From NCBI RefSeq assembly GCF_009759685.1, contig NZ_CP046654.1, positions 1,116,001 through 1,180,000 on the forward strand: a stretch of DNA of 64,000 bases. The letters run 5' to 3'. Each line of letters opens with the position of its first letter. The stretch's first letter is position 1. Under the pieces are notes generated by a model. It worked only from the letters and a program-made list of their open reading frames with translations. It was not told where the DNA came from and did not search any database. Position numbers and translations under genes: made by a program. Of the stretch, positions 7,748 through 16,570 are shown piece by piece. This DNA comes from Acinetobacter baumannii (GTDB lineage Bacteria > Pseudomonadota > Gammaproteobacteria > Pseudomonadales > Moraxellaceae).

Positions 7748-10700
7748 ATGAACAGCTGGCTGATTATTGGGGTGCTCACTCTTTATATTGCGCTTTTATT
7801 TGTCTGTGCTTTTTTTGGTGAGAAGCATGCCAGTCGTCTTAGCACGCGTGGCCGTATGTTTTTATTTAGCTTAACTTTAGGTGTCTATTGTTCCTCTTGG
7901 ACATTCTATGGCGCAACTGGGGCTGCCGTACGTGAAGGTGTCATCTTTTTACCTATTTATTTAGGTCCACTGTTATTTGTCTGGTTTGGTTATGACATCT
8001 GGCGGCGTCTAGGTCGAGTTCGTCAGCATCATGCGATTTCGTCAATCGCTGACTTTGTCGCGGCACGCTATGGTAAAAGTGGTGTACTCGCATCGTTGGT
8101 GACTATTCTTGCAGTTATTGCGATTATCCCCTACCTCGCGTTACAGCTGCGTGCGATTGCGTTAAGTACCTCGGTCATTATGGAGCAAAGCTCGCATATT
8201 CATACGACGACCAACAGTGTGTTATTGCTCACCAGTGTGCTTGCAATTTTGGCCATGATTTTTGGTACACGGCAGATTGCAAACACTGAGCAGCATGGTG
8301 GCCTCATGCTTGCGGTTGCATTTGAATCATTTGTGAAGTTATTTGCCTTACTTTGTGTCGCTTTATTTTTTATTTTTGAATCACCGGCCAACTTGAGCCA
8401 AATGACCTCTGATGTAAACCAGACTTTTCAGGAAGTTCAGCTCTTTGGTGTACCCGAAACTTTCTGGATTCAAACATTATTGGCAGGTTTAGCCATTATT
8501 TGCTTACCACGTCAGTTCCACGTGGCTGTGGTCGAACTCCGCGATGAGAAGCATATTCGCGGTGCTCGTAAATGGTTCGCGGTTTATCTCATTTTAACTA
8601 TTCTTGCCATTATTCCGATTGCAAGCTGGGCTTTACATGCCGCACCGAAGTTTCTGACTGTGCCTGATGTGGCTGTGCTGTCATTGCCTTTAAGTTATAA
8701 CCAAGAGTGGCTGGCATTACTGGCCTTTTTAGGCGGGTTCTCTGCATCAACAGGTATGTTACTGGTGTCATCAGTAGCATTGTCTATTATGCTCAGTAAC
8801 GACTTGATTATGCCTGCTCTATGGCGATTTAAGTTGCTGTCACGTCACGATAAGCATTTACCTAAAGTTCTTAAATTTAGCCGCCGTATCAGTATTGTTG
8901 CGGTGATGCTGCTTGGCTTTTTATTCTTCCATTTCTTTAATGACATTAACCAACTTTCAGTTTTCGGCTTATTGGCTTTTAGTGCTGTAGCACAGTTTGC
9001 ACCTGCACTGATTGGTGGTTTGTATTGGCGTGGCGGAAGCCGTCAAGGCGTCTATGCAGGACTTATTATTGGATTTTTAATGTGGAGTTATACATTATTA
9101 TTTCCAACTATTTTGCGTAGCTTGCCTGAAGCCTATCAGGAAACGGCTCAAAGTATTTTACTTTTCGGTCCTTTCGGCATTAATGCCCTACGCCCGGAAT
9201 CTTTATTTGGTTTTGAGTCATTTGCACCTTTAACTCACGGTGTTATTTGGTCACTCGGTTTAAATATTGTTTTATATATCTGGATTTCAAAAATTTATCG
9301 GCCAAGCGTCGCTGAGCAAATTCAGGCAGAAAGCTTCTTTTATTATGAAACAAAGCCTTTACCATCACCGCACACCTCTACTGATTTAACCTATCTTCCT
9401 CATGATGCGGCCCGCTTAAAAGTGGGTGATTTATTTGCCCTAGCCAAAAGAATTACGGGTGAGCAACCCACTACGCAAGCGTTCGAAAATTTTTGTGAGC
9501 AAAATCACCTCACCCTCAACCCAAATAGTATTGCCAATGGCATGTGGTGGCGTTTTACCGAGCAATATCTGGCCGGTATTATCGGTGCCGCTTCTGCACG
9601 TACGTTGCTCACAACAGCAATGATTAATAACGGCCTCGCTTTAGGACAAGTGGCTAATATTTTAGACCAAGCATCGCAGTGGCAACGTTTTAATCAGAAC
9701 CTTCTTATGACCATGATTGACCACATGACCCAAGGGGTAAGCGTGGTTGATAAAAATATGTGTTTGGTCGCATGGAACAACCAATATTTAAAACTGTTTG
9801 GTTACCCAAAAGACCTCGTTTATGTAGGCTGCCCAATTGCCGACCTCATCCGTTATAACGCCGAACGCGGTGAATGTGGCCCCGGTTCAGTTGAAGAACA
9901 TGTGCGTAAACGTCTTCACTGGATGAAAGTGGGAAGTGCTCACGAATTTGAACGTATTCGTAAAGATGGCCGTGTAATTCAAATGCGAGGAAATCCGATT
10001 GCAGGTGGAGGCTTTGTAACGACATTTGCAGATATTACGGCCTTCCGTGCGAACGAAGCCGTGCTTGAAGCCCGCGTAAAAGATAGAACACAACAGCTTG
10101 CCGATGCCTTAACTGAACAACAGCTTGCACGTGAACAAGCTGATATGGCCAATATGTCAAAAAGTCGATTTATTGCCGCGGCAAGTCACGATCTATTACA
10201 GCCTATGCATGCTGCTCGTCTGTTTAGTACTGTTCTTGAGCAAAGTATTTCGACCGAAGAAGACCGCCAGACCCTACAACAGCTTGACCGAGCACTCTAT
10301 GGTGCAGAAAGTATGCTCTCTGCCCTACTCGATATTGCACGTTTGGAAGGCGGTACCATACAGCCAAAAAGACAACCTTATCCGTTGCATGATTTGCTCA
10401 GTGATCTTGAGTTGCAGTTTAAATCGATCGCTGCTCAGCGAAATATCTCACTGAAAGTCCACGATGTGTCTTTCTGGATCGATACCGACCCGCAGTGGAT
10501 TCGTCGTATTATTCAGAACTTTGTCAGTAATGCTTTGCGTTATACCGCTAAAGGTCGAGTTGTGGTAGGTGTACTCCGCTCTGCGCAGCAGTCTGGACAT
10601 ATTCGAATTGGGGTTTGGGATACTGGACCAGGTATTGCCGAAGAACAACGGATTAAGCTATTCCAAGAGTTTGAGCGCTGTGGGCATTTATCACCTTGGG

Positions 10701-11245
10701 GTGAACAAGGTTTAGGGCTAGGACTTGCCATCGTACAACGTATGACAGGTTTGCTAAATTACCCTGTTCATGTTTACTCAGAGTTGGGCAAAGGCTCATG
10801 CTTTATGATTGAAGTACCTATTGTCGAGCCACCAAAAGTTGCAACACCAGCTGTACAAGCCGTACCTTTAAAAACTAAAGCCTACCGTATTTTGTGCCTA
10901 GACAATGATGAAACTATTCTTGAAGGAATGAGTAGTTTATTAGGAAGATGGGGTTATCAAGTTTTCAAAGCGACTGAGCCTGAACAGGCACTAGAAATTA
11001 TTCAAAAAGAGAATATTCAGGTTTGGCTCATTGACCAGCATTTAAACCACAATCAACTTGGGGTTGATTTTATTACTCAAAATCGTCAAGAAGATGTTCC
11101 TGTTGCCTTAATTACAGCGGACTCGCACCCTGAATTACCGCAGCAATTAAAAGAACTGAATATTGTTTTACTCAAAAAGCCATTAAAACCAGCTTCATTA
11201 AGAGCATGGTTATCTGGGCTTAAAATTGCCAGCACGACAGACTAA
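7748..11245 (+). CDS. crbS: Hybrid sensor histidine kinase with transporter-like N-terminus (CrbS/MxtR type)
   Basis: 1165 residues. Domain order: an SSS/SLC5-like membrane region with about 13 segments (1-510), a linker, a PAS domain (about 650-765), a short coiled coil, HisKA with the phospho-acceptor at H814 (AAASHDLLQPMHAARLF), HATPase_c with N box NFVSNALRY and G box DTGPGI followed by GLGLGLAIV, and a C-terminal receiver with phospho-acceptor D1096 (WLIDQHLN). This matches Vibrio CrbS and Pseudomonas MxtR, which with the CrbR/ErdR regulator induce acs and actP (the acetate switch). Here actP is divergent, the regulator is at 12449 and acs at 16571, which supports the same role. Whether the transporter-like part moves or senses a ligand is not known from sequence. 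Confidence 0.9.
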   Translation: MNSWLIIGVLTLYIALLFVCAFFGEKHASRLSTRGRMFLFSLTLGVYCSSWTFYGATGAAVREGVIFLPIYLGPLLFVWFGYDIWRRLGRVRQHHAISSIADFVAARYGKSGVLASLVTILAVIAIIPYLALQLRAIALSTSVIMEQSSHIHTTTNSVLLLTSVLAILAMIFGTRQIANTEQHGGLMLAVAFESFVKLFALLCVALFFIFESPANLSQMTSDVNQTFQEVQLFGVPETFWIQTLLAGLAIICLPRQFHVAVVELRDEKHIRGARKWFAVYLILTILAIIPIASWALHAAPKFLTVPDVAVLSLPLSYNQEWLALLAFLGGFSASTGMLLVSSVALSIMLSNDLIMPALWRFKLLSRHDKHLPKVLKFSRRISIVAVMLLGFLFFHFFNDINQLSVFGLLAFSAVAQFAPALIGGLYWRGGSRQGVYAGLIIGFLMWSYTLLFPTILRSLPEAYQETAQSILLFGPFGINALRPESLFGFESFAPLTHGVIWSLGLNIVLYIWISKIYRPSVAEQIQAESFFYYETKPLPSPHTSTDLTYLPHDAARLKVGDLFALAKRITGEQPTTQAFENFCEQNHLTLNPNSIANGMWWRFTEQYLAGIIGAASARTLLTTAMINNGLALGQVANILDQASQWQRFNQNLLMTMIDHMTQGVSVVDKNMCLVAWNNQYLKLFGYPKDLVYVGCPIADLIRYNAERGECGPGSVEEHVRKRLHWMKVGSAHEFERIRKDGRVIQMRGNPIAGGGFVTTFADITAFRANEAVLEARVKDRTQQLADALTEQQLAREQADMANMSKSRFIAAASHDLLQPMHAARLFSTVLEQSISTEEDRQTLQQLDRALYGAESMLSALLDIARLEGGTIQPKRQPYPLHDLLSDLELQFKSIAAQRNISLKVHDVSFWIDTDPQWIRRIIQNFVSNALRYTAKGRVVVGVLRSAQQSGHIRIGVWDTGPGIAEEQRIKLFQEFERCGHLSPWGEQGLGLGLAIVQRMTGLLNYPVHVYSELGKGSCFMIEVPIVEPPKVATPAVQAVPLKTKAYRILCLDNDETILEGMSSLLGRWGYQVFKATEPEQALEIIQKENIQVWLIDQHLNHNQLGVDFITQNRQEDVPVALITADSHPELPQQLKELNIVLLKKPLKPASLRAWLSGLKIASTTD

Positions 11246-11638
11246 TCATTTATCGCTTCCCAACCTTTGATAAGTTTGGGGAGCGGTTCTTGGCAAAAAT
11301 GTTTGACTGAATTTAAGCCAATAGGCAGAACTGCTCAAAAAGTCTACTTTTACCCGGTAAATCATTGACCAAAATTTCCAATGCCTTTTTTTCTATGGCA
11401 AAGCCCACCTTTTTTGTAAGTGAACACTTGTATACTTAGTTACAATTTAATAATTAATTGTTTTTATTATAGATTATTTGCGAAAAATCACCTTATACGA
11501 CTTTAGTCGTATTCTACTTGCATTCTTCATGACACATAAATATTCAAAACGAATTTTTAAATTGTATAACGAATTATCAAATCGATTTCCAATCTATATA
11601 GCTTCACTGCTCTAGAATGAATGCAAAGGATAACTGCC
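11246..11638. other. Non-coding region between crbS and the gene at 11639
   Basis: A 14-pair imperfect hairpin (11254-11285, arms starting CGCTTCCC and ending GGGGAGCG) follows the kinase stop codon. It has no T run, so it is a weak terminator candidate. The second half is AT-rich and holds the palindrome at 11496-11511. Confidence 0.5.
11496..11511. promoter_or_regulatory. Perfect palindrome related to the acs/actP motif
   Basis: TACGACTTTAGTCGTA has six-base arms (TACGAC/GTCGTA) around TTTA. Its core GACTTTAGTC differs by one base from the GACTTTGGTC sites in front of actP and acs. It lies 128 bases before ATG 11639. Confidence 0.5.
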
Positions 11639-12406
11639 ATGAATATTTCTGATAACACCCCCCAAGGGCAACTCTCGTCTCAACAATTTTATCGTCAATA
11701 CAGTGCCAATGCCTTACTTCCTGAGTTAGATTGGCAAAGTATTTTTCCGCATAGCAAGCTTAGCGAAGCACATATCAAAGCACTCAATACTATTTATCAG
11801 TGTGCTGTACCTCTCGCACTCAATGTATTTCATGATCTAAATTTTGATGTATTTGCGCCTGCTGCTTATCATCCGCAAGGCTTGGGTTTATTTGATAAAT
11901 TAGCCCAACAAGAAGAGAACTTCTTAAAAGTTCTTACTGCTGAAAGTGAAAACCTTGACCATGAAACACGCCATCAAATCTGGAGTATGCTTCTACGCGG
12001 TGGTGCTGTTCTGGTTTTCAAGGCTTGGCTTGGTCATGTCAAACTTGGAGAAAACCAGTTAGATATGACTCAATTCGATGAGCTTTCTGACTTGCTGTTT
12101 ATTAAGACACCTCCACATCAACTTGCTGAACGTTTGCATGTAGATGAAAAAGCAAAACTTGACCATATCTTCTTAATGTATGGCAATGATATTTTCCTTG
12201 ATCGGTTCAATAGCCTAGAAACCGCAGCTCTCTTTGTTGATTTAGGTGTTTATGATGCGGCTTTCTTAAGCTTGCGTGATGACCGCGTGGCTGAATATTT
12301 AAAAAGCAAAGGCTATGTGACCCAAGAACAAATTGATGATTTGCAATGTGCGCTTAACCCACTGTACTGCGACAGCCTAACACCTAAGCAAGATTGCCTT
12401 GCCTAA
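11639..12406 (+). CDS. Unrecognised 255-residue cytoplasmic protein in the acetate locus
   Basis: I do not recognise this protein. The start at 11639 is set by AAAGGA eight bases upstream. It has no signal peptide or membrane segment, is mildly acidic and looks all-helical. It carries recurring leucine-rich helices, the stretch NVFHDLNFDVFAPAAYHP near residues 65-85 and two C-terminal Cys (NPLYCDSL, KQDCLA). It lies between the acetate sensor kinase and its convergent regulator and has a version of the motif found before acs and actP. That hints at a role in acetate or C2 metabolism, but this is inference from position only. It shares a bidirectional terminator with the regulator gene. Confidence 0.75.
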   Translation: MNISDNTPQGQLSSQQFYRQYSANALLPELDWQSIFPHSKLSEAHIKALNTIYQCAVPLALNVFHDLNFDVFAPAAYHPQGLGLFDKLAQQEENFLKVLTAESENLDHETRHQIWSMLLRGGAVLVFKAWLGHVKLGENQLDMTQFDELSDLLFIKTPPHQLAERLHVDEKAKLDHIFLMYGNDIFLDRFNSLETAALFVDLGVYDAAFLSLRDDRVAEYLKSKGYVTQEQIDDLQCALNPLYCDSLTPKQDCLA

Positions 12407-12417
12407 GTGGAACATAT

Positions 12418-12445
12418 AAAAAAGACCTCAATTGAGGTCTTTTTT
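12418..12445. terminator. Bidirectional terminator
   Basis: A perfect stem GACCTCA/TGAGGTC is flanked by A6 and T6 between convergent genes. Confidence 0.85.
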
Positions 12446-12448
12446 ATT

Positions 12449-13099
12449 TTAGATTTTTTTATCTTCAATATTTAATGCACTAATTGCCAATACAGCCTGT
12501 GTACGATTTTGTACGCCTAGTTTTCTAAAAATAGCGGTTACATGCGCTTTAATGGTAGCCTCTGAAACATCGAGTTCATAAGCGATTTGTTTATTTAATA
12601 AACCTTCTGCAACCATCATCAAAACTCGGAATTGCTGAGGCGTTAACGACTGAATACGTTCAGCCAAAGCAGTTTCATCTGCCGCTCTCGGGTCAAGATT
12701 AATATTTGATGGCAAGTTTGGCGGTAACCAGATTTCCCCATCTAACACTTGACGGATTGCTTCGCCAATATGACTTGGATGAGCCGATTTAGGAATATAA
12801 CCCATTGCACCATGCGCAATTGCACGTTGAATAATTGACGCTTCTTCGTGTGCAGAAACCACAATAATAGGAATAGATGGATATTGTGCTCTTACATAGA
12901 CCAGAGCCGAAAAGCCTGAAGCACCCGGTAAGTTTAAATCAAGTAATACCAGATCAGGTTCTGCCCCATTTTCCAAACGCTCATAAAACTCATCAACCGA
13001 AGCTGTTTCATGAATTTGTGCCTGCGGCAGGCTATAACGTACTGCTTGAATCAAAGCATGACGAAACAAAGGATGATCATCAACGATTAAAATATTCAT
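12449..13099 (-). CDS. crbR: LuxR-type response regulator, CrbR/ErdR family
   Basis: 216 residues. An N-terminal receiver domain (1-120) has the acidic pair D7-D8, phospho-acceptor D54 (LVLLDLNLPG), the conserved S/T at the IIVVSAH strand and K at the PKSA motif. The C-terminal LuxR/GerE helix-turn-helix (about 150-210) has the recognition segment NKQIAYELDVSEATIKAHV. The size and sequence fit CrbR of Vibrio and ErdR/AgmR of Pseudomonas, the partner of the CrbS/MxtR kinase. It is the only response regulator in this locus, so pairing with the kinase at 7748 is the simplest reading. Known targets in relatives are acs and actP, both present here. Confidence 0.85.
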   Translation of the reverse strand: MNILIVDDHPLFRHALIQAVRYSLPQAQIHETASVDEFYERLENGAEPDLVLLDLNLPGASGFSALVYVRAQYPSIPIIVVSAHEEASIIQRAIAHGAMGYIPKSAHPSHIGEAIRQVLDGEIWLPPNLPSNINLDPRAADETALAERIQSLTPQQFRVLMMVAEGLLNKQIAYELDVSEATIKAHVTAIFRKLGVQNRTQAVLAISALNIEDKKI

Positions 13100-13475
13100 A
13101 AGCGATTAAAGTAATCTTGAGCATAAGTATGGCCTATTGTAACCCTACTATTTAGATGAAAGATATGCTCATCTTATCCATTTTTATGCAAAATGTTGTT
13201 AAATACAGACCTTTGCTTCGATTTTCGGATGTTTTTTACCTTTTAATCAAAATTAATCTGTTTTTTATATAAGCTTTATTTTTATTCTAAAAAATATATC
13301 ATAAATAATTATATAAAATAAAAACAGTTATTTAACTCACTATTAAATAATAAAAATCAACTATTCGGGTTTTATATTTAAAACTGATAAGGTTGACCAA
13401 TTTCGTTATTTTACAGTTCGCCAGCATTGTTGATTAATAAGTCCAATCTTCTTTTTTAGGCTTAGGAACCAAATC
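13100..13475. other. Divergent intergenic region crbR / msuE
   Basis: 376 bases, very AT-rich from 13240 to 13370. I looked for a sigma54 -24/-12 promoter for the sulfone genes (TGGCAC-N5-TTGC) and found no convincing one. I also found no copy of the GACTTT(A/G)GTC motif in front of crbR. No other element stands out. Confidence 0.5.
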
Positions 13476-14213
13476 ATGACTGGTATCGCATCATCAAAAC
13501 CCTTAAATATTGTTGCTGTTTCTGGTGGTTTGAATACGCCATCTAAAACCGAAAGTCTGGTTCAGGCCATTCTTGATGAGTTATCTGAAGCAATTGATAT
13601 TAAAGTTCAATTTATTAAATTGAGTGAAATCGGGCCCTTATTAGGCGGCGCATTTTATCGCAACCAGCTTCCACAGCGCGTACAAGATGACCTTGCAGCG
13701 GTTGAAGCAGCAGATGCCTTAATTGTTGGTACGCCTGTTTACCGTGCTTCTTTTACAGGTCTTTTTAAACACTTTTTTGACTTCGTTGAACAAACTGCAT
13801 TAGTAGATGTACCTGTACTTTTAGCTGCATCAGGTGGTAGTGATCGTCATGCACTCGTACTAGAGCATCAGCTTCGCCCATTGTTTAGCTTCTTTCAGGC
13901 GCAAACTTTACCAATTGGCGTATACGCAACAGATCGCGACTTTACTCCTGAATATACGGTGAAAAGTGAACAGTTATCTGACCGTATTACGCTAGCAGTA
14001 GCACGCGCATTGCCAATTTTAGAATGGGCACCAGCGAAAGGTAAACGTGCTGAAGTGGTTAAACCTAAATCTCAGCAAGCAAATCAAGAGCTTGGTATTA
14101 ACAAGCAAATTGAGCAAGAAGAAGTATTGCCTTCAGCAGCTGTACCAAATCTCGATGCAGCAGAATCTCGTTTGCATCATAAGTCCGGTAAATCATTAAC
14201 GCATGTTGCCTAA
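13476..14213 (+). CDS. msuE: NADPH-dependent FMN reductase (MsuE/SfnE type)
   Basis: 245 residues with a flavodoxin-like FMN reductase fold. The N-terminal strand and phosphate-binding loop are NIVAVSGGLNTPSKTESL (about 10-27), and the GTPVYRASFTGLFKHFFDF segment (about 88-106) is typical of MsuE/SsuE. The enzyme supplies reduced FMN to a two-component flavin monooxygenase. The very next gene, 46 bases on, is the sulfone monooxygenase SfnG, so this is its reductase partner. The C-terminal 50 residues are a low-complexity, charged tail beyond the usual MsuE length. AGGA lies nine bases before the ATG. Confidence 0.87.
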   Translation: MTGIASSKPLNIVAVSGGLNTPSKTESLVQAILDELSEAIDIKVQFIKLSEIGPLLGGAFYRNQLPQRVQDDLAAVEAADALIVGTPVYRASFTGLFKHFFDFVEQTALVDVPVLLAASGGSDRHALVLEHQLRPLFSFFQAQTLPIGVYATDRDFTPEYTVKSEQLSDRITLAVARALPILEWAPAKGKRAEVVKPKSQQANQELGINKQIEQEEVLPSAAVPNLDAAESRLHHKSGKSLTHVA

Positions 14214-14258
14214 ATGCAATATAGCTAAATAAAAATAACGAAATTGGGAGAGAGCACC

Positions 14259-15371
14259 ATGACGCAATTACAACAACCAATTAAATTTGCTTATTGGGTA
14301 CCAAATGTAAGCGGTGGCCTTGTCGTAAGTAACATCGAACAGCGTACAGACTGGAGTTATGACTACAATGTTCGACTTGCACAGGCTGCCGAAAACAATG
14401 GTTTTGAATATGCGCTCACCCAAATTCGTTTTACGGCAGGGTACGGGGCAGAAAACCAGCATGAGTCTGTGAGTTTCAGTCATGCATTACTTGCAAAAAC
14501 TGAGAAACTCAAAGTGATTGCGGCTATTCTGCCCGGCCCTTGGAAACCGGCACTTGCAGCTAAACAACTCGCAACGATTGATTATCTAACTCAAGGCCGT
14601 ATTGCCATTAATGTGGTAAGTGGCTGGTTCAGAGGTGAGTTTGATGCTATTGGCGAAGAATGGCCTGAGCATGATGAACGTTATGTCCGCTCTGAAGAGT
14701 TTATTCGCACGCTAAAAGGAATCTGGACCACAGATAACTATAGTTTCGATGGTAAGTATTACCAATTCCAGAACTACACACTTAAGCCAAAACCTCTGCA
14801 AAAACCACATATTGAAGTCTTTCAAGGTGGTAGTTCACGTGCCGCACGTGACATGGCCTCTCGAGTGTCTGACTGGTATTTCACCAACGGCAATACCGTC
14901 GAAGAAATTCAAAAACAGGTCGAAGATATCCGAGCCAAAGCAAAAGCCAATAACCATCAAGTTAAAATTGGGGTAAATGCTTTTATTATTGCTCGAGATA
15001 CCGAAGAAGAAGCAAAAGCAGTACTTCAAGAAATTATTGATAAAGCCAACACTGAAGCAGTAAATGCGTTTGGCGATGCAACTCGTGAAGCGGGTGCTGC
15101 TTCACCAGAACAAGAAGGCAACTGGGCAAAATCAACTTTTGAAGATTTAGTTCAATATAACGATGGCTTTAAAACCAATTTAATTGGTACACCTCAGCAA
15201 ATTGCGGAGCGGATTGTGGCGCTTAAAAATGTAGGTGTCGACTTGGTTCTTTCAGGTTTCTTACACTTTATTGAAGAGGTGGAATACTTTGGTGAAAAAG
15301 TTCTGCCGCTCGTTCGTCAGTTAGAACTACAACAGGAAAAGGAGGTAGAAATTCAAGCTAAATCAGCCTAA
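14259..15371 (+). CDS. sfnG: FMNH2-dependent dimethyl sulfone monooxygenase SfnG
   Basis: 370 residues, a luciferase-like TIM barrel. Diagnostic stretches are IKFAYWVPNVSGGLVVS at the start, YALTQIRFTAGYG, AILPGPWKPALAAKQLATID, NVVSGWFRGEF, and EVFQGGSSRAARDMAS in the FMN-binding region. SfnG converts dimethyl sulfone to methanesulfinate with FMNH2, letting cells use organosulfur compounds when sulfate is scarce. The start at 14259 follows GGGAGAG by seven bases. It forms an operon with the FMN reductase upstream. No sfnR regulator or msuDC lies in this window, so the rest of the pathway must be elsewhere. Confidence 0.9.
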   Translation: MTQLQQPIKFAYWVPNVSGGLVVSNIEQRTDWSYDYNVRLAQAAENNGFEYALTQIRFTAGYGAENQHESVSFSHALLAKTEKLKVIAAILPGPWKPALAAKQLATIDYLTQGRIAINVVSGWFRGEFDAIGEEWPEHDERYVRSEEFIRTLKGIWTTDNYSFDGKYYQFQNYTLKPKPLQKPHIEVFQGGSSRAARDMASRVSDWYFTNGNTVEEIQKQVEDIRAKAKANNHQVKIGVNAFIIARDTEEEAKAVLQEIIDKANTEAVNAFGDATREAGAASPEQEGNWAKSTFEDLVQYNDGFKTNLIGTPQQIAERIVALKNVGVDLVLSGFLHFIEEVEYFGEKVLPLVRQLELQQEKEVEIQAKSA

Positions 15372-15431
15372 AACCTCCAGTTAAAACAGCGCAAGACAAT
15401 AAAAACAATAAATAAAAATAAAGACATATTG

Positions 15432-15464
15432 GCTCCAAGACTCGGCTTGGAGCTTTTATTTTTT
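15432..15464 (+). terminator. Terminator of msuE-sfnG
   Basis: Stem GCTCCAAG (15433-15440) pairs CTTGGAGC (15447-15454), then TTTTATTTTTT. Confidence 0.85.
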
Positions 15465-15876
15465 AAGCTTTCTCTACTTCTCGAATAACAGTTTCAACTG
15501 AGTAACGACACCATTTTGAGAGGACTTCAATAAAAGCATTGAGTTCTGCTGGTTCGAAATGACTAACGATCATATAACACGCATTACCCATAACCTTAAA
15601 GCACTCATCGATTTGTTCATATTGCTTTACTAAATTTTCAATTTCTTCAAAGGAGCGCAGTTCATTTAAATGCAAATGAATAAATTGTTTATGCCTGTAT
15701 TGCACGGCAATGGTGTAATTTTTAATAACACCTGCATCCATTAACTGAGCAATTCGAGCACCTACTGCCTGCCCTGTCCGATGAACACGCTGCCCAATTT
15801 CTTTATTTGTTAAGCGAGAATCTTGCTTGAGCAATGCAATAATTTTTAGATCAATAGGGTCTAATTCAATATTCAT
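15463..15876 (-). CDS. Lrp/AsnC-family transcriptional regulator
   Basis: 137 residues. An N-terminal winged helix (about 1-60: LDPIDLKIIALLKQDSRLTN, then a recognition helix around RTGQAVGARIAQL) is followed by a RAM/AsnC ligand-binding domain (about 65-137). It is shorter than typical Lrp (about 150-160). The divergent neighbour is an isochorismatase-family hydrolase starting 106 bases away, which is the usual kind of target for such a local regulator. The effector cannot be read from the sequence. No strong ribosome site precedes ATG 15876. Confidence 0.8.
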   Translation of the reverse strand: MNIELDPIDLKIIALLKQDSRLTNKEIGQRVHRTGQAVGARIAQLMDAGVIKNYTIAVQYRHKQFIHLHLNELRSFEEIENLVKQYEQIDECFKVMGNACYMIVSHFEPAELNAFIEVLSKWCRYSVETVIREVEKA

Positions 15877-15981
15877 TTTTCATAACGAAAGAAAACTGGC
15901 GATAATGCTTTCATAGGACTATAGCCGATTTTGCGGGCAGAGAATAACCTTGTTTTATCTTATACCAACAAGAGTATTCTC

Positions 15982-16524
15982 ATGAAACAAGCACTATTAG
16001 TTATCGATGTACAAAATGATTATTTTAAAAATGGCAAAATGGAATTGGTTGGACCAGATCAAGCGCTCGATAAAATAAAACAGCTCGAGCAATATTTTAA
16101 TGAAAAAGATTTACCAATTATTTATGTGCAACATATTAACCCGCCACAAGCCAGCTTCTTTCAAGAAAATACTGAAGGTGTTTTACTTCATCCAGAACTT
16201 AGTGCTGGCGGTGATTCATTAATCGTGACAAAGCATTATCCAAACAGTTTTTTAGAAACCAATTTAGAAGAACTTTTAAAAGCACATCAAATTGAACAAC
16301 TCGTGATCACAGGCATGATGACACATATTTGTATTGATTCTGGCACACGTGCAGCCAAAGAGTTAGGTTATCAACCCATCTTAATTGGAGATGCCACTGC
16401 GACCCGTGATTTAAGCCATAACGGAAAAACTGTTAAAGCCGAAGATGTACAAACTGCTTTTTTAGCTGCTCTTGGTATGTTTGCAAGCGTACAAAATACT
16501 GCTGACTTTCTAGCAAAATCTTAA
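15982..16524 (+). CDS. Isochorismatase-family cysteine hydrolase
   Basis: 180 residues from ATG 15982 (MKQALLVIDVQND). The Asp-Lys-Cys triad of the family is visible: D in VIDVQND near residue 10, K in VTKHYPNSF near residue 87, and C in MMTHICIDSGTRAAKELG near residue 118, next to the usual cis-peptide region. Family members hydrolyse isochorismate, nicotinamide, ureidoacrylate or N-carbamoyl substrates. This one has the nicotinamidase-like compact form, but its substrate is not determined. It is divergent from the Lrp-type regulator and shares a terminator with acs. Confidence 0.82.
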   Translation: MKQALLVIDVQNDYFKNGKMELVGPDQALDKIKQLEQYFNEKDLPIIYVQHINPPQASFFQENTEGVLLHPELSAGGDSLIVTKHYPNSFLETNLEELLKAHQIEQLVITGMMTHICIDSGTRAAKELGYQPILIGDATATRDLSHNGKTVKAEDVQTAFLAALGMFASVQNTADFLAKS

Positions 16525-16535
16525 ACAGGCTTAAT

Positions 16536-16561
16536 AAAAAAGCCCCTATCGGGGCTTTTTT
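16536..16561. terminator. Bidirectional terminator between the hydrolase gene and acs
   Basis: Stem AAAAAGCCCC/GGGGCTTTTT with loop TATC. Confidence 0.85.
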
Positions 16562-16570
16562 ATAAAAACG

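Noticed and set aside
10125..10454. A 109-codon open frame inside the sensor kinase in another frame
   Set aside because: Lies across the HisKA region, whose motifs are intact in the long frame; no independent support.
11254..11285. Hairpin after the kinase gene as a terminator
   Set aside because: Stem is good but no T run follows; kept only as a note in the intergenic entry.
13100..13475. Search for a sigma54 promoter before msuE
   Set aside because: No stretch keeps both the GG and GC dinucleotides at the right spacing.
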